Shown here piece after piece: positions 46,348 through 55,156 of a stretch of 64,000 bases of DNA. The notes under the pieces are model-generated. The model did no database searches. It saw only the letters and a list, made by a program, of their open reading frames with translations, and had not been told where the DNA came from. Position numbers and translations under genes: made by a program. Source of the DNA: Moraxellaceae bacterium (GTDB lineage Bacteria > Pseudomonadota > Gammaproteobacteria > Pseudomonadales > Moraxellaceae). Position 1 is the stretch's first letter. The number at the start of each line of letters is the position of its first letter. Where the stretch lies: the NCBI GenBank assembly GCA_029237815.1, contig JAQZBP010000009.1:62001-126000 (forward strand), written 5' to 3'.

Positions 46348-47244
46348 ATGGATATCCGCACGCCCCTGATGGCGCTCGCCCTGCTCGCGGCGCCCGCCCT
46401 TGCCCCGGCCCGCCCGGTCGATCCGGCCGAACTGCCCGCCGGCTTCGTGTTCACCTGGCAGGACAACGCCCTGAAGGGCACGCCCAAGCGCGTGCTGCTG
46501 CAGGAAGAGGCGGCCCAGGCCTTCTCGCGCGCAATCACCGAGGACCAGTTCACGCCGGAGGGCATCCAGGAAAGCCACCTGGTCTCGAGCGGCAAGGGCC
46601 GGTATTCGGCGGCGGAGTCGTGGCGCCTGCGGCTGGACAGGGACCGCATGCAGGAAATCGTGTACTCGCCGACCCGCTTCGGCGGGGGCTTCCTGGGGGG
46701 GAGCGCGCGTCCGCTGCGCTTCGACGACGAAGGCCGCATCACGCTGATGGCGGGCGGCAGCAGCGATGCCCCCGCCGCCCGCACCGCGGCGCTGCAGGAG
46801 GGCGACGCCGCCGGGCGGCTCACCGCCATCCGCTACGAACTGAACCGGCAGGTGCACGAGGTGCTGCAGCAGCGCGAGCTCGTCTATCGCCAGGAGTTCG
46901 AATTCGCGCCCAACGGCCGGCTGCGCCGCAGCAGCTGCACGGAAGGCCGCTGCGGCGCCGTGCCCGTGCTGGAATTCGGGCCGGACGGCCCGCTCCTGCG
47001 CCAGCTCGGCGGCATGGAAACACGCTGGCACTACGAGAACGGCGTGGTGGTGGCCCAGATCACGCGCCACCTCGGCAGCGGCGTTCTCACCGACCAGCGC
47101 CACTACGAGGCCTACCGCTTCGACGCCTGCGGCAACTGGACCTGGCGCGAGCAGTACGACGCCCCGCCCGGCACCCCCGGCCGCCGCAAGACCGGCGTGG
47201 CCCTGCGCCGCATCGACTACTACACCGCCTGCCCCACCCGCTGA
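46348..47244 (+). CDS. Hypothetical secreted protein
   Basis: 298 residues with a signal peptide (LMALALLAAPALAPARP). The mature part has repeated beta-hairpin-like phrases (RPLRFDDEGRITLMAGG, YRQEFEFAPNGRLRRSS, PVLEFGPDGPLLRQLGGMET, YRFDACGNWTWREQYD) in the style of YD/RHS-type repeats, though not a full RHS core. Two Cys pairs (STEGRC region; ACGNW and TACPT). No toxin or carbohydrate-binding motif recognised. Located between the two ankyrin paralogues, so a related envelope function is possible. Confidence 0.6.
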   Translation: MDIRTPLMALALLAAPALAPARPVDPAELPAGFVFTWQDNALKGTPKRVLLQEEAAQAFSRAITEDQFTPEGIQESHLVSSGKGRYSAAESWRLRLDRDRMQEIVYSPTRFGGGFLGGSARPLRFDDEGRITLMAGGSSDAPAARTAALQEGDAAGRLTAIRYELNRQVHEVLQQRELVYRQEFEFAPNGRLRRSSCTEGRCGAVPVLEFGPDGPLLRQLGGMETRWHYENGVVVAQITRHLGSGVLTDQRHYEAYRFDACGNWTWREQYDAPPGTPGRRKTGVALRRIDYYTACPTR

Positions 47245-47502
47245 CACGCGCCGATCGCCCCGTCACCCGCGCGACAGCGCCGCGCCCCATTCGCCCGGAT
47301 ACGCCAGCGCCTGCCATGCAGGGACTGGCATACCCGGGCCGGCATGATGCCGCTGGACCCGCGCGCCCCTCTTGCCCGAAGATTGGCCCCGGACAAGCAC
47401 CGCACGCCGCGCGTGCCGCACCGGCAGGGATTTGCCCCGACCATTCGCCGCCCGCCCGGGGCCGCGACCAGAACAACAACGCATTTCATGACGGGGGTCA
47501 TC

Positions 47503-49158
47503 ATGGGAGTCCTGCAGGCACGCCGCGTGCTCGCGGCCATCGGCTGCTCACTGGCACTGCTTACCACCACCGGCGCCAGCGCCGCTCCCGCCTATTCCGA
47601 ACAGCAGCTCCGCCTGCTCTACGACGAGGCCACGGCCATCGGCGCCGCGACCTACACGTTCTACATCCTCGGCAGCAAGGACGAGAGCGTGATCCGTTCC
47701 GAGCAGCAGAAGCTCATGGACCCGCGCCTGCAGTTCCGCTCCATGAAGACCCTGCTCAACATGATGCCGGCCAAAGGCCCCGCCTTCACGCTGCCGTCCG
47801 GCATCCGCGACCATCTGCGCCTGCTCAACGAGGCGGAGCGCTCCGACGTGTTCCGCCTGGATTCGGAAAGCTGGGTCATGGTGGAGCTGGAGTCGATCAA
47901 CTCAGGCAGCCCCATGCCGCCCTTCGAGCGGGTGCGCAGCACGCTGCCGCGGCTCGTTGAAGAGGGCGCGCTGCCCGACCCCGAGCTGCTCGCCAGCGAC
48001 CCCGAACTCGTGCAGCGCAGCCAGCTCAACCGGGTGAACTCCGCGCGCGACTTCGACAAGCTGCCGCCCGGCATCGATCCCGACCTGATTCTCTCCAGTG
48101 GCTACACGCTGCTGCAGCAGGCGCTGCTGCGCGAAGACGTGGCCCTGCTCGACGCGCTGCTGAAGCGCCGCGCCAATACGAACCTCTGCCCGATGCGCGC
48201 CTGCCCGCTGCAGATCGCCGCGCGCAGCGCGCAGAACGGCGCGGTCTTCACCCAGAAACTGCTGGCCGCCGGCGCCCGGCCCGACCAGATCACCGTGGTC
48301 AGCGGCGAGGACACGGCGCTGACCTTCGCCAGCCGCCTCGGCAACTTCGAGGTGGTGAAGCTGCTGCTCGCCGCGGGCGCCGACGTCAACGGTGGCCCGG
48401 GCGGCATTCCGCCGCTCAGCCTGGCCGTGTACAAAGGCCACGTCGGCGTCGCCAAGCTGCTGCTCGACAGCGGTGCCGACCCGCTCTTCAGCAAGGCGGT
48501 CGGCGGTGCCACCACCTCCACGCCGCTGAGCGTCGCGTTCAACAACGAGAAGCCCGAGATGATCGCGCTGCTGCGCGGCGTCGCCGTGAAGAAGCTGGGC
48601 GATCTGCAGCAGTACAAATGGTCCGGATGGCTGGAACAGGATGGCCAGCGTTTCACGCTGGATCAGGGCATCATCCGCCTCAAGCGCAAGCCGTTCTCGG
48701 TGAACGTGAAGCTGCAGTCGGGCGCCGCGCTGCATGTGCACTCCGCCACCGGCACGCGCATCTTCGACGAGTTCCGTACGCGCAACCTGCGCACGCCGCT
48801 CGATCCGCCGCGGCGCCACTCCGACGACACGCACGACGGCGCCGCGCAGTGGCTGCTGGTCAGCGACGACAAGGCGCCCGCCGCCGGTACCACGCGCGCC
48901 AGCGGCATCCAGGCCTGGGCCTGGGGCCAGTGGGACAAGGACTTCAACCGCGTCGACAAGGGCCCGCAGGGCGACGTCTACGTGCGCACCATCAGCCAGG
49001 TGGTGCCGGACAGCGACAAGGGCGCAGGCAAGCCCGTGGCGATCGAGCAGGCCAACCTGCCCGGCATCAACATGGTCATGGGCACGGCGATGAGCTACGA
49101 CAAGACCACGGCGGAGTTCGTGAACCCGGTCGCGTTCAAGATCCTCTTCGATAACTAG
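47503..49158 (+). CDS. Secreted ankyrin-repeat protein, paralogue 2
   Basis: 551 residues from ATG 47503 (ATG 47488 also possible); signal peptide MGVLQARRVLAAIGCSLALL then TGASAAP. Same plan as 44379-46184: YSEQQLRLLYDEATAIGAAT, a degenerate parvulin-like segment ending WVMVELESINSGSPMPPFER, FDKLPPGIDPDLILSSGYTL, ankyrin repeats (DTALTFASRLGNFEVVKLLL, PPLSLAVYKGHVGVAKLLL) and a C-terminal beta-rich domain (FSVNVKLQSGAALHVHSATG, TRIFDEFRTRNLRTPLD). The C-terminal domain is unnamed as far as I can tell. The tandem arrangement with one gene between them suggests duplication and divergence. Confidence 0.85.
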   Translation: MGVLQARRVLAAIGCSLALLTTTGASAAPAYSEQQLRLLYDEATAIGAATYTFYILGSKDESVIRSEQQKLMDPRLQFRSMKTLLNMMPAKGPAFTLPSGIRDHLRLLNEAERSDVFRLDSESWVMVELESINSGSPMPPFERVRSTLPRLVEEGALPDPELLASDPELVQRSQLNRVNSARDFDKLPPGIDPDLILSSGYTLLQQALLREDVALLDALLKRRANTNLCPMRACPLQIAARSAQNGAVFTQKLLAAGARPDQITVVSGEDTALTFASRLGNFEVVKLLLAAGADVNGGPGGIPPLSLAVYKGHVGVAKLLLDSGADPLFSKAVGGATTSTPLSVAFNNEKPEMIALLRGVAVKKLGDLQQYKWSGWLEQDGQRFTLDQGIIRLKRKPFSVNVKLQSGAALHVHSATGTRIFDEFRTRNLRTPLDPPRRHSDDTHDGAAQWLLVSDDKAPAAGTTRASGIQAWAWGQWDKDFNRVDKGPQGDVYVRTISQVVPDSDKGAGKPVAIEQANLPGINMVMGTAMSYDKTTAEFVNPVAFKILFDN

Positions 49159-49246
49159 CCGCCGGCGTCACGCCGGGTGGAAAAAGCGCGACGCCCGACC
49201 CATCCTGTCTGTTCGGCAACCCACCGTGCACAGGCAGGAGAACGTC

Positions 49247-49558
49247 ATGTCACTGGACACCCTGAAGTCGGCCGGCGTGAAGATGGCCCTCAACCGCTAC
49301 CTCGAGGACATCGGCGAGATCAGCGACATCGACATCAATCCCGACAGCGGCCGTGTTTCCATGCTGGCCTCGCTGAAGGGCGACATCCAGCAGGTCAAGC
49401 TGGAGATGGACTATCACCTCGACCCGGATGCCCTCGTACTGGAGACCTTCCACTGCGACCGGCCCTGGATCGAGAACGCCCTCAACCGTTATGCGGCGGG
49501 CAAGAGCATCCCCCTCAAGAACAGCCTGGTGCAGTCGGCGCTCAAGCAGGTGCTCTAG
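49247..49558 (+). CDS. Conserved 103-residue protein, paralogue A2
   Basis: 103 residues from ATG 49247 with ribosome site aggcaggagaacgtc. Same length and pattern as 43170-43481: SLDTLKSAGVKMALNRYLED, IGEISDIDINPDSGRVSML, LEMDYHLDPDALVLETFHCD, RPWIENALNRYAAGKSIPLK. No recognised family or export signal. It lies after ankyrin paralogue 2, mirroring the A1 gene before ankyrin paralogue 1. Confidence 0.75.
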   Translation: MSLDTLKSAGVKMALNRYLEDIGEISDIDINPDSGRVSMLASLKGDIQQVKLEMDYHLDPDALVLETFHCDRPWIENALNRYAAGKSIPLKNSLVQSALKQVL

Positions 49559-49636
49559 CGGCGGCTTGCCCCAGGTCAACGCCGGCGGCGCCCGGTCGTG
49601 CTGAGATAAAAACGACAACAACCAGGAAGCAGGACG

Positions 49637-50104
49637 ATGCCGGCATTCATCTGGGGCATGGCGGCCAGCGTTGTGCTCGTGGCCATCACGGTGCTCGTGC
49701 ACTACGAGAGCCTTCGGCTGATCAGCGACCAGCTGATTCCGCGACTGCGCCTGCATCCGCGCCACGAGATGGTGTATGTGATCTTCGGCGTGTTCTTTGC
49801 GCACACTGTCGAGGTGTGGATTTTCGCGGGCGGCTACGCCCTGCTGGAGCAGGCCGGCATCGGCCAGTTCCATGGCCACCTGGAAGGCAACGCCCTCGAC
49901 TACCTGTACTTCTCGGCCGTGACCTACACCACGCTCGGCTTCGGCGACATCTACGTCTACGGTCCCCTGCGCCTGGTCTCGGGCGTGGAAGGCCTGACCG
50001 GCCTGCTCATGATCGGCTGGTCGGCGTCGTACACCTACCTCAGCATGGAAAGGCTCTGGCAGCGTCACGCCGAGCATGTCGAGAAGAAGAAGCGGCGCCG
50101 CTGA
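49637..50104 (+). CDS. Two-pore-type potassium channel-like membrane protein
   Basis: 155 residues with four hydrophobic segments. Residues 92-105 read FSAVTYTTLGFGDI: the TxGFGD pore filter and pore helix of the ion-channel (Ion_trans_2) family. Two helices lie before the pore and one after. No cytoplasmic RCK/TrkA domain; a basic tail ends KKKRRR. It probably forms a simple K+ or Na+ pathway in the inner membrane. ATG follows aggaagcaggacg. Not in an operon with its neighbours as far as seen. Confidence 0.85.
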   Translation: MPAFIWGMAASVVLVAITVLVHYESLRLISDQLIPRLRLHPRHEMVYVIFGVFFAHTVEVWIFAGGYALLEQAGIGQFHGHLEGNALDYLYFSAVTYTTLGFGDIYVYGPLRLVSGVEGLTGLLMIGWSASYTYLSMERLWQRHAEHVEKKKRRR

Positions 50105-50163
50105 CGCAAGCGCGGCAGCGCAAGGCAACCGGCACGGGTCTGCCGCCCTCGCCTGTGGGCTCG

Positions 50164-51078
50164 CTAGCGCAGTTCGTCCTCCAGGCGCCAGGTCGTCTCC
50201 GGCGGCTGGTAGAACTGCAGGAAGGTGGCGGTCCGGTCGAAGCCGCCCCGCCGCAGCAGGCGCGAGAAGTTCACGCCCAGCCCGACGTAGGGTGTGCGCT
50301 CGTCCGGCGCCAGCGGATCGTCATAGCCGCGCACGTAGTAGCCCCCGTGAACCTCCAGCCACTGCAGCGGCGTATCGCGCAATGGCGCGAAGCCGGCCAG
50401 CTTGAGCGCCACGAGATAGCGCGAGTGTTGGTAATCGGTGGACGGATCGCTGGTGTCGGCGTTGAAGCGGTATTCCACGCGCAGGTCGAGCCGCTCGCGC
50501 CAGGTTTCGTTGCGCAGCAGTGCCTGGCCGGCCCAGGCGCCGACCGTGTTCATCACCATGTCCTCCCAGGAAATGCCGTAGGGACTGAAGCCGTCGCCCA
50601 GCTCCATGGTGCCGGTGATGAGCAGTGAGGTAACCGCCGCCTGCGTCGCGGCGCGATCCGGCGCTATGCCCCAGTCGCGATACAGGCTGCCGAAGGCCCG
50701 GCCCAGCACGTAGCCGGTATAGAGATGGCCGAGCTTGTCGGCGCCGCCTTCCGGCGTGTCGCGCTGGAACCAGCCCTCGGCATTCGCATTGAGCGGTTGC
50801 TCGCCGTACTCCCACTGCAGCAGGCCCCAGCCGAGGATGGCGCCGACACCGGCCAGGCGCGAGAGCGCGACTTTCTGCTGCGCATCGAAGGGCTCCGCCG
50901 GCGGGAACTGCGCGTCGGTCGCCGCCGGTGCGGCATCCTGCGGCACGGTCAGGGAGACGGGGGGCGGGGCCGCCGGCGCGCCGGCGCCGGACCCGGCCAT
51001 TGCCGTGCCCGCCTGAAGCAGGAACAAGAAGGCGAAAAGCCGCCCGGCACAGACAGTCCTGTAATTGCGACAGTGCAA
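50164..51078 (-). CDS. DUF2279 (YfiM)-like exported protein
   Basis: 304 residues with a signal peptide (LFAFLFLLQAGTAMAG). DUF2279 signatures are present: GGADKLGHLYTGYVLGRAFG, then LGDGFSPYGISWEDMVMNTV, GAWAGQALL, and a final beta-rich part (VHGGYYVRGYDDPLAPDERT, YVGLGVNFSRLLRRG) ending at the C-terminus like an outer-membrane strand set. YfiM of E. coli is a lipoprotein of unknown role; here the N-terminus lacks a lipobox. It converges on the channel gene with a 59-bp gap. Confidence 0.82.
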   Translation of the reverse strand: MHCRNYRTVCAGRLFAFLFLLQAGTAMAGSGAGAPAAPPPVSLTVPQDAAPAATDAQFPPAEPFDAQQKVALSRLAGVGAILGWGLLQWEYGEQPLNANAEGWFQRDTPEGGADKLGHLYTGYVLGRAFGSLYRDWGIAPDRAATQAAVTSLLITGTMELGDGFSPYGISWEDMVMNTVGAWAGQALLRNETWRERLDLRVEYRFNADTSDPSTDYQHSRYLVALKLAGFAPLRDTPLQWLEVHGGYYVRGYDDPLAPDERTPYVGLGVNFSRLLRRGGFDRTATFLQFYQPPETTWRLEDELR

Positions 51079-51410
51079 TCCCCTACTCCCATTGCCGTCC
51101 CGTGACGCACGACTGCAGACACCGCCGGAACCGATCCAGGGGCGATGCGCCTCATGCTAATGCAGCGCCGCGGCACGCGCGGCTGATCCGCGACAAAGCG
51201 CAGAGGATGGCAGCGGTGAGCTGGCGCTGTGGGCAAGGCCCACGAGACGCTGGCTTTGCCACCGCTGCGCATGCTGCTCCGGACGGGCCACCGTGGCCGG
51301 AAGGCGACGATCGCTCCCGCTTCGTGCAGATCGCGTTCAGGCACGCCGCGCCGAACCGCAACGACACCCGGGGCCTCCATCCCCTGCGGCGCGGGTGTCG
51401 CGCCGACGCC
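51079..51410. other. Intergenic region without recognised features
   Basis: About 330 bp upstream of the DUF2279-like gene (which is read leftward). It likely contains that gene's promoter. No convincing open frame or hairpin. Confidence 0.4.
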
Positions 51411-51572
51411 TCAGGCGGATTGTGGCGTGAGCTCCTCCTCGCTGACACTTACCCGCGCCCCGCCGCGATTCTGGCGCATCTGGCGAATCAGCTTGATCCC
51501 CGCCAGCGCCAGGAGCGCCCCGACCTTCAGCAGGCTGAACGCCCGCCGCAGCATTCCCATCAGTGCTTTCAT
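51411..51572 (-). CDS. Small single-pass membrane protein
   Basis: 53 residues: MKALMGMLRRAFSLLKVGAL, then LLALAGIKLIRQMRQNRGGA, and an acidic end (VSVSEEELTPQSA). One short hydrophobic helix with basic flanks suggests an inner-membrane anchor. The ribosome site on the minus strand, gggaggcaagtc, is excellent, which argues for a real gene despite its size. No family recognised. Confidence 0.55.
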   Translation of the reverse strand: MKALMGMLRRAFSLLKVGALLALAGIKLIRQMRQNRGGARVSVSEEELTPQSA

Positions 51573-51759
51573 GACTTGCCTCCCGGCGACGAGGCGTGCA
51601 TCACGCCCTCGCCGACTGACTACAGGTGAGTCCCGTTTTCAGTGTAGTTGGCGACGTTCGGGCCGCCAGCATCGCGCCTTCTGCCTGGCGATTGCCGCCA
51701 TTGCATTCCACCAGGACGCCACCATCTTGCCCGCATGCCACTGATTCGGGAGCCCTTCC

Positions 51760-52191
51760 GTGACCACCCCACTGCTTGTCGCCTGCCCGCACTGCCACCG
51801 CAAGAACCGCATTCCCGCCGACCGCCTCGCCGATGGCGCGCGCTGCGGCGGCTGCAAGGAACCCGTGTTCGCCGCGCACCCCGTGGAGCTGACGGCGGCG
51901 ACCTTCGATGCGCACATTGCCGGCGACCTGCCGGTGATCGTGGATTTCTGGGCGCCGTGGTGCGGACCGTGCCGCCAGTTCGCGCCGGTGTTCGCGCAGG
52001 CCGCCGGCGAGCTCGAGCCGAACATGCAGCTGGCCAAGGTCGACACCGAGGCGGAGCCTGCGCTTGCGCAGCGCTTCGGCATCCGCAGCATCCCCACGCT
52101 GGCCATCTTCCGGCAGGGCCGCGAACTCACGCGCCTGTCCGGCGCACTGCCGCTGTCGCAGTTCCTGCAGTGGGCGCGCCAGGCGCGCTGA
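51760..52191 (+). CDS. trxC: Thioredoxin TrxC
   Basis: 143 residues. The N-terminal zinc finger (Cys9, Cys12, Cys29, Cys32: CPHC and CGGC) is followed by a thioredoxin domain with active site WCGPC (Cys68, Cys71) and the cis-Pro of SIPTLAIF. This is the thioredoxin-2 type, a cytoplasmic disulfide reductase used in oxidative stress. Length matches TrxC. No OxyR-like operator could be confirmed by eye in the ~190 bp upstream. Confidence 0.95.
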   Translation: MTTPLLVACPHCHRKNRIPADRLADGARCGGCKEPVFAAHPVELTAATFDAHIAGDLPVIVDFWAPWCGPCRQFAPVFAQAAGELEPNMQLAKVDTEAEPALAQRFGIRSIPTLAIFRQGRELTRLSGALPLSQFLQWARQAR

Positions 52192-52327
52192 GCCCGCCTG
52201 CTTCACACCGGTAGCGCGGGAATGCGTCGCAAACTATTTTGCGGCGCGCACGCTGGCGCGTCGGCCGACTGCTATACCAGATGCACACGCCTCCAGAAGA
52301 GGCTCTTGTTCGCCAACGAGGTGCATC

Positions 52328-52756
52328 ATGCCAAGAAGCGGAACTCCCCCCACCGGCAAGGCCGACGCTCATGCCATCCCGCGGCGCCCGCCGCAAGCCG
52401 GGCCCGATGCCGACGTCTCCAGCGACCCGGACGAATTCCTCGACGATGCAGGTGAGGACGACGATCGTTCCCTGGCGAGCGGCGCACCACGCGCCCTCAT
52501 TGCGGAAGGCAACCTGCAGGAACGCACGGGCGAGCAGGCGGATTTCCGCGAGCAGTTCGACGAGGACCTCTACAACGACCGCGCCGAGGCGCCGGTGCAG
52601 GGCAATACCGCGGATGTCGCCATGGGCGACCACCGCTTCGGCTCCGATGCCGAGGCCTACACCGAGTATGCGCATCGCCGCCCGGGCGAGGACTCCGCCG
52701 TGGGGCAGTCACGCGACCCGGCCGACATTGCTGACGAGGACGACGAGCGGCCTTGA
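52328..52756 (+). CDS. Acidic, probably disordered protein
   Basis: 142 residues from ATG 52328, with agaggctcttgttcgccaacgaggtgcatc upstream (aggtg site). Rich in Asp/Glu/Pro/Ala (SSDPDEFLDDAGEDDDRSLA, DIADEDDERP) and lacking hydrophobic core or signal peptide, so likely disordered and cytoplasmic. No family recognised. It begins the stretch of low-complexity proteins that runs to 60.2 kb. The stop is followed 9 bases later by a 7-bp tandem repeat. Confidence 0.55.
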   Translation: MPRSGTPPTGKADAHAIPRRPPQAGPDADVSSDPDEFLDDAGEDDDRSLASGAPRALIAEGNLQERTGEQADFREQFDEDLYNDRAEAPVQGNTADVAMGDHRFGSDAEAYTEYAHRRPGEDSAVGQSRDPADIADEDDERP

Positions 52757-52764
52757 GCGCCGCT

Positions 52765-52847
52765 CAGTGAGCAGTGAGCAGTGAGCAGTGAGCAGTGAGC
52801 AGTGAGCAGTGAGCAGTGAGCAGTGAGCAGTGAGCAGTGAGCAGTGA
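52765..52847. repeat. Tandem 7-bp repeat, about 12 copies
   Basis: The unit cagtgag is repeated 11.9 times without interruption, between 52328-52756 and the convergent 53084 gene. Uniformity suggests recent slippage expansion. It is outside any gene. The rest of 52757-53083 shows no gene. Confidence 0.95.
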
Positions 52848-53083
52848 TTTTGCCGCTTGTTCACCTGGCAGATGCAACTGCGGAAAACCAGCTTCTCGCG
52901 TGCGCGAGGCAGCGCTTCTGGAATTGCTCCCTCCACTCGCCGCCAGCGCGCACCAGCCACCGGCGCCCGGCGTATAAAGCGCACTCCGCATGACCAGAAG
53001 GAGAAGGGTGGCCCGCGTTGCCAGAACCGGCACAGCCACGGGCACATCCTTCTTTTGCAGGCGAAAACGCGCCGGTGCGCGCC

Positions 53084-53986
53084 TCACCGCACCGGCGTAA
53101 TGCCGGGTGCCGCACCACTGGCCGCAGCGCCGCTTCCCGCGGTCGGCACCGGCACGACCAGGTGCTCCCAGGGCGTATTCGCAAACATGATCCAGGGGCC
53201 GCCGGCAGTGAGACCCATCTCGGTCGGGTACAGCGTGGTGTCCCAGCGCTGCGGTGACAGCAGCAAGATCGCCGGCGGCACCGTCATCCAGGTCTGCCCA
53301 GCGGCCGGCTGCGTGGCAAAGGGATCACTGCTGCTGGCCTGGCTGCCGCCCTGCAGCATGTAGGCCACGCCGGGGCCGGTGATCACCGGCGCGCGCTGGT
53401 TGAGCACGCCGTCGAGCCAGGCCATCCATTGCCGGTCGAAACAGGCGGGATCATTTCCGGGCGTGGCGGGATTGTCCGGAAAGCAGGTCCAGCCATTGTT
53501 GCCGCCGCGCAGCGTGATTGACTGCGCATCCGCCGAGGCAGGAAATTCCATGATGGTGGCGTTCGCGGAAACGGCTGGCGGCGCCGCGCTCATCGCGTTG
53601 CTGATGCGGTCGCCGGAAACGCCGGGCGTTCCACCGAGGCCGATGCCGCCTCCATTATTGATGGGGTTGTCGAGGCCGGGAACGCGTGTCGCGCCGCCGG
53701 TGGTGCCGTTGGCGGCCAGCGCATCGTCGCCATCCGCGGCGGTGCCGGTCGCCGTGGCGTCGGTGCTGACCGCGTCGTTCACCAGCGTTCCCGGCTGGAT
53801 GGCGGGTGGCGTGGCCAATGCATCGAACGGGTCGGTGACGGCGTCCGTCGCGGGGTCGGCCGGTCGCGTTACCGCGTCGATGTCGCCGGGCGCCGTAGCA
53901 GCGCCCGTCAGTGGCGGCGCGACGGTGATTTGCGCCGTGGCCAGCAGCGGCAGTCCCAGCATCGCGAGAAAGGCTGTTCGCTTCAT
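53084..53986 (-). CDS. Hypothetical secreted protein
   Basis: 300 residues from ATG 53986 with a strong aggaggacgat site; signal peptide MKRTAFLAMLGLPLLATAQ. Residues ~20-120 are a Thr/Ala/Asp/Gly-rich low-complexity stretch. The C-terminal ~170 residues form a domain with NGWTCFPDNPATPGNDPACF, DRQWMAWLDG and WIMFANTPWEHLVVPV, seen in exported proteins of unknown function; two Cys pair within it. Adjacent upstream DNA carries tandem repeats. Probably monocistronic. Confidence 0.68.
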   Translation of the reverse strand: MKRTAFLAMLGLPLLATAQITVAPPLTGAATAPGDIDAVTRPADPATDAVTDPFDALATPPAIQPGTLVNDAVSTDATATGTAADGDDALAANGTTGGATRVPGLDNPINNGGGIGLGGTPGVSGDRISNAMSAAPPAVSANATIMEFPASADAQSITLRGGNNGWTCFPDNPATPGNDPACFDRQWMAWLDGVLNQRAPVITGPGVAYMLQGGSQASSSDPFATQPAAGQTWMTVPPAILLLSPQRWDTTLYPTEMGLTAGGPWIMFANTPWEHLVVPVPTAGSGAAASGAAPGITPVR

Positions 53987-54257
53987 ATCGTCCTCCTGCA
54001 CAACCGGACGGCATCGCGCTGCGCGGCAGCGTCGTCCCGGTGCGTCCGGCAGGAAAGACCTCCGGGCCGGCTCCGCCATCACGCGGAGCGTTAAGCGTAG
54101 TTGCTGCTGAGACGCTGCGCCTGCGCCGTAGGCTTTCCCGTGTTCGCGTCCGGGACGGATCACTGTCGACGCACAGCTTGCTGCGTTCATTGCCGAACCA
54201 TGGAACTCACGGGAATCCCCGCGAAGGAAAATGAGTACAAGCGTCGGAAGTTCAATT

Positions 54258-54290
54258 GGCGTTGGCGTTGGCGTTGGCGTTGGCGTTGGC
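54258..54290. repeat. Tandem hexamer repeat (ggcgtt)
   Basis: Five exact ggcgtt units plus ggc, flanked on both sides by caattg-like ends, in the gap between the 53084 gene and the cytochrome gene. Confidence 0.9.
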
Positions 54291-54345
54291 AATTGAGCGG
54301 GCAACACAGCTCGCATCCGGATAAGCCTGAAGCTGAAGCAGTGCA

Positions 54346-54377
54346 GGAACCGGAACCGGAACCGGAACCGGTTCCGG
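54346..54377. repeat. Tandem hexamer repeat (ggaacc)
   Basis: Four ggaacc units followed by ggttccgg, giving a self-complementary end, 38 bp before the end of the cytochrome gene. The rest of 53987-54414 shows no gene. Confidence 0.85.
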
Positions 54378-54414
54378 GGCAAAACGAGAATGGTGGCAGT
54401 GGCAGTGGCCAGTT

Positions 54415-54915
54415 CTATTTCGAGAACTGCTGGAGATACATCACCAGCTGCCAGATCTGCTCGTCGGACAGCTCCCGGTGCGGCGCCATCGCCGTGCCAG
54501 CCGAGCCGTTGCGGATGATCCAGAAGATCTGGCCGGCGGACGCCACCCGCAGAAAGTCGGCACAGCGGAAGTTGCGCGGTGGCGGCTCGTACTGCCCGGC
54601 CAGTACCCCCCGGCCATCACCGCGCCGGCCATGACAGGCCACGCAGCCGCCGGCGCCGTCTCGATAGAGCTGCTTTCCCGCGCGCAGGTGTCCCCGGGTT
54701 TCGGGAAGGGGATTCTCGCGTTGCCGCCACTCCGCCGGTGCGGCGCTGGTGCCGCGCAACTGGGGGCAGACCGGTCCATCGCCCTGCGCAGGCACGGCCA
54801 GCAAGCCGGTGCAGCAGATGATGACGCGTGCAAACAGTGGAAATGGCGACACCCTGTGCACTCCGTGAGATGACGTTTTCAGTATGCGCAGGCTGGCGGA
54901 CAGCAGGTTTGACAT
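54415..54915 (-). CDS. Small cytochrome c
   Basis: 166 residues from ATG 54915. A heme-binding CVACH and later GTAMAPHREL, with Met as likely axial ligand, followed by a C-terminal helix (DEQIWQLVMYLQQFSK), give a class I c-type cytochrome. The hydrophobic run FPLFARVIICCTGLLAVPAQ serves as export signal, but it starts late, so the true start may be one of the GTG codons near 54852-54861, with ggag close by. It acts in periplasmic electron transfer. No oxidase neighbours. Confidence 0.75.
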   Translation of the reverse strand: MSNLLSASLRILKTSSHGVHRVSPFPLFARVIICCTGLLAVPAQGDGPVCPQLRGTSAAPAEWRQRENPLPETRGHLRAGKQLYRDGAGGCVACHGRRGDGRGVLAGQYEPPPRNFRCADFLRVASAGQIFWIIRNGSAGTAMAPHRELSDEQIWQLVMYLQQFSK

Positions 54916-55156
54916 GCGTCAATCGCCGCGCCGCTGATTGTCGGCCTCTGGCTGCACCACCGCTGGTTCTTCATGGGTCGCCAGGTTTGCACATTGACGG
55001 CGAATCCACGCTTTTCTGAAACAACCGCCGCACATAAACCCACGCGCTGAAACCGACACAGGCTATTTTCTGGAAAAGAATAAGGCAGGTCTGTGCAATT
55101 GCCGGCAATTCCGCCACAGCTGCACTGCCTTACCGCACATTTCCAGGAGGCCCATA

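Noticed and set aside
52765..52847. Possible CRISPR array because of regular repeats.
   Set aside because: The unit is 7 bp and contiguous, with no spacers and no cas genes; it is a simple tandem repeat.
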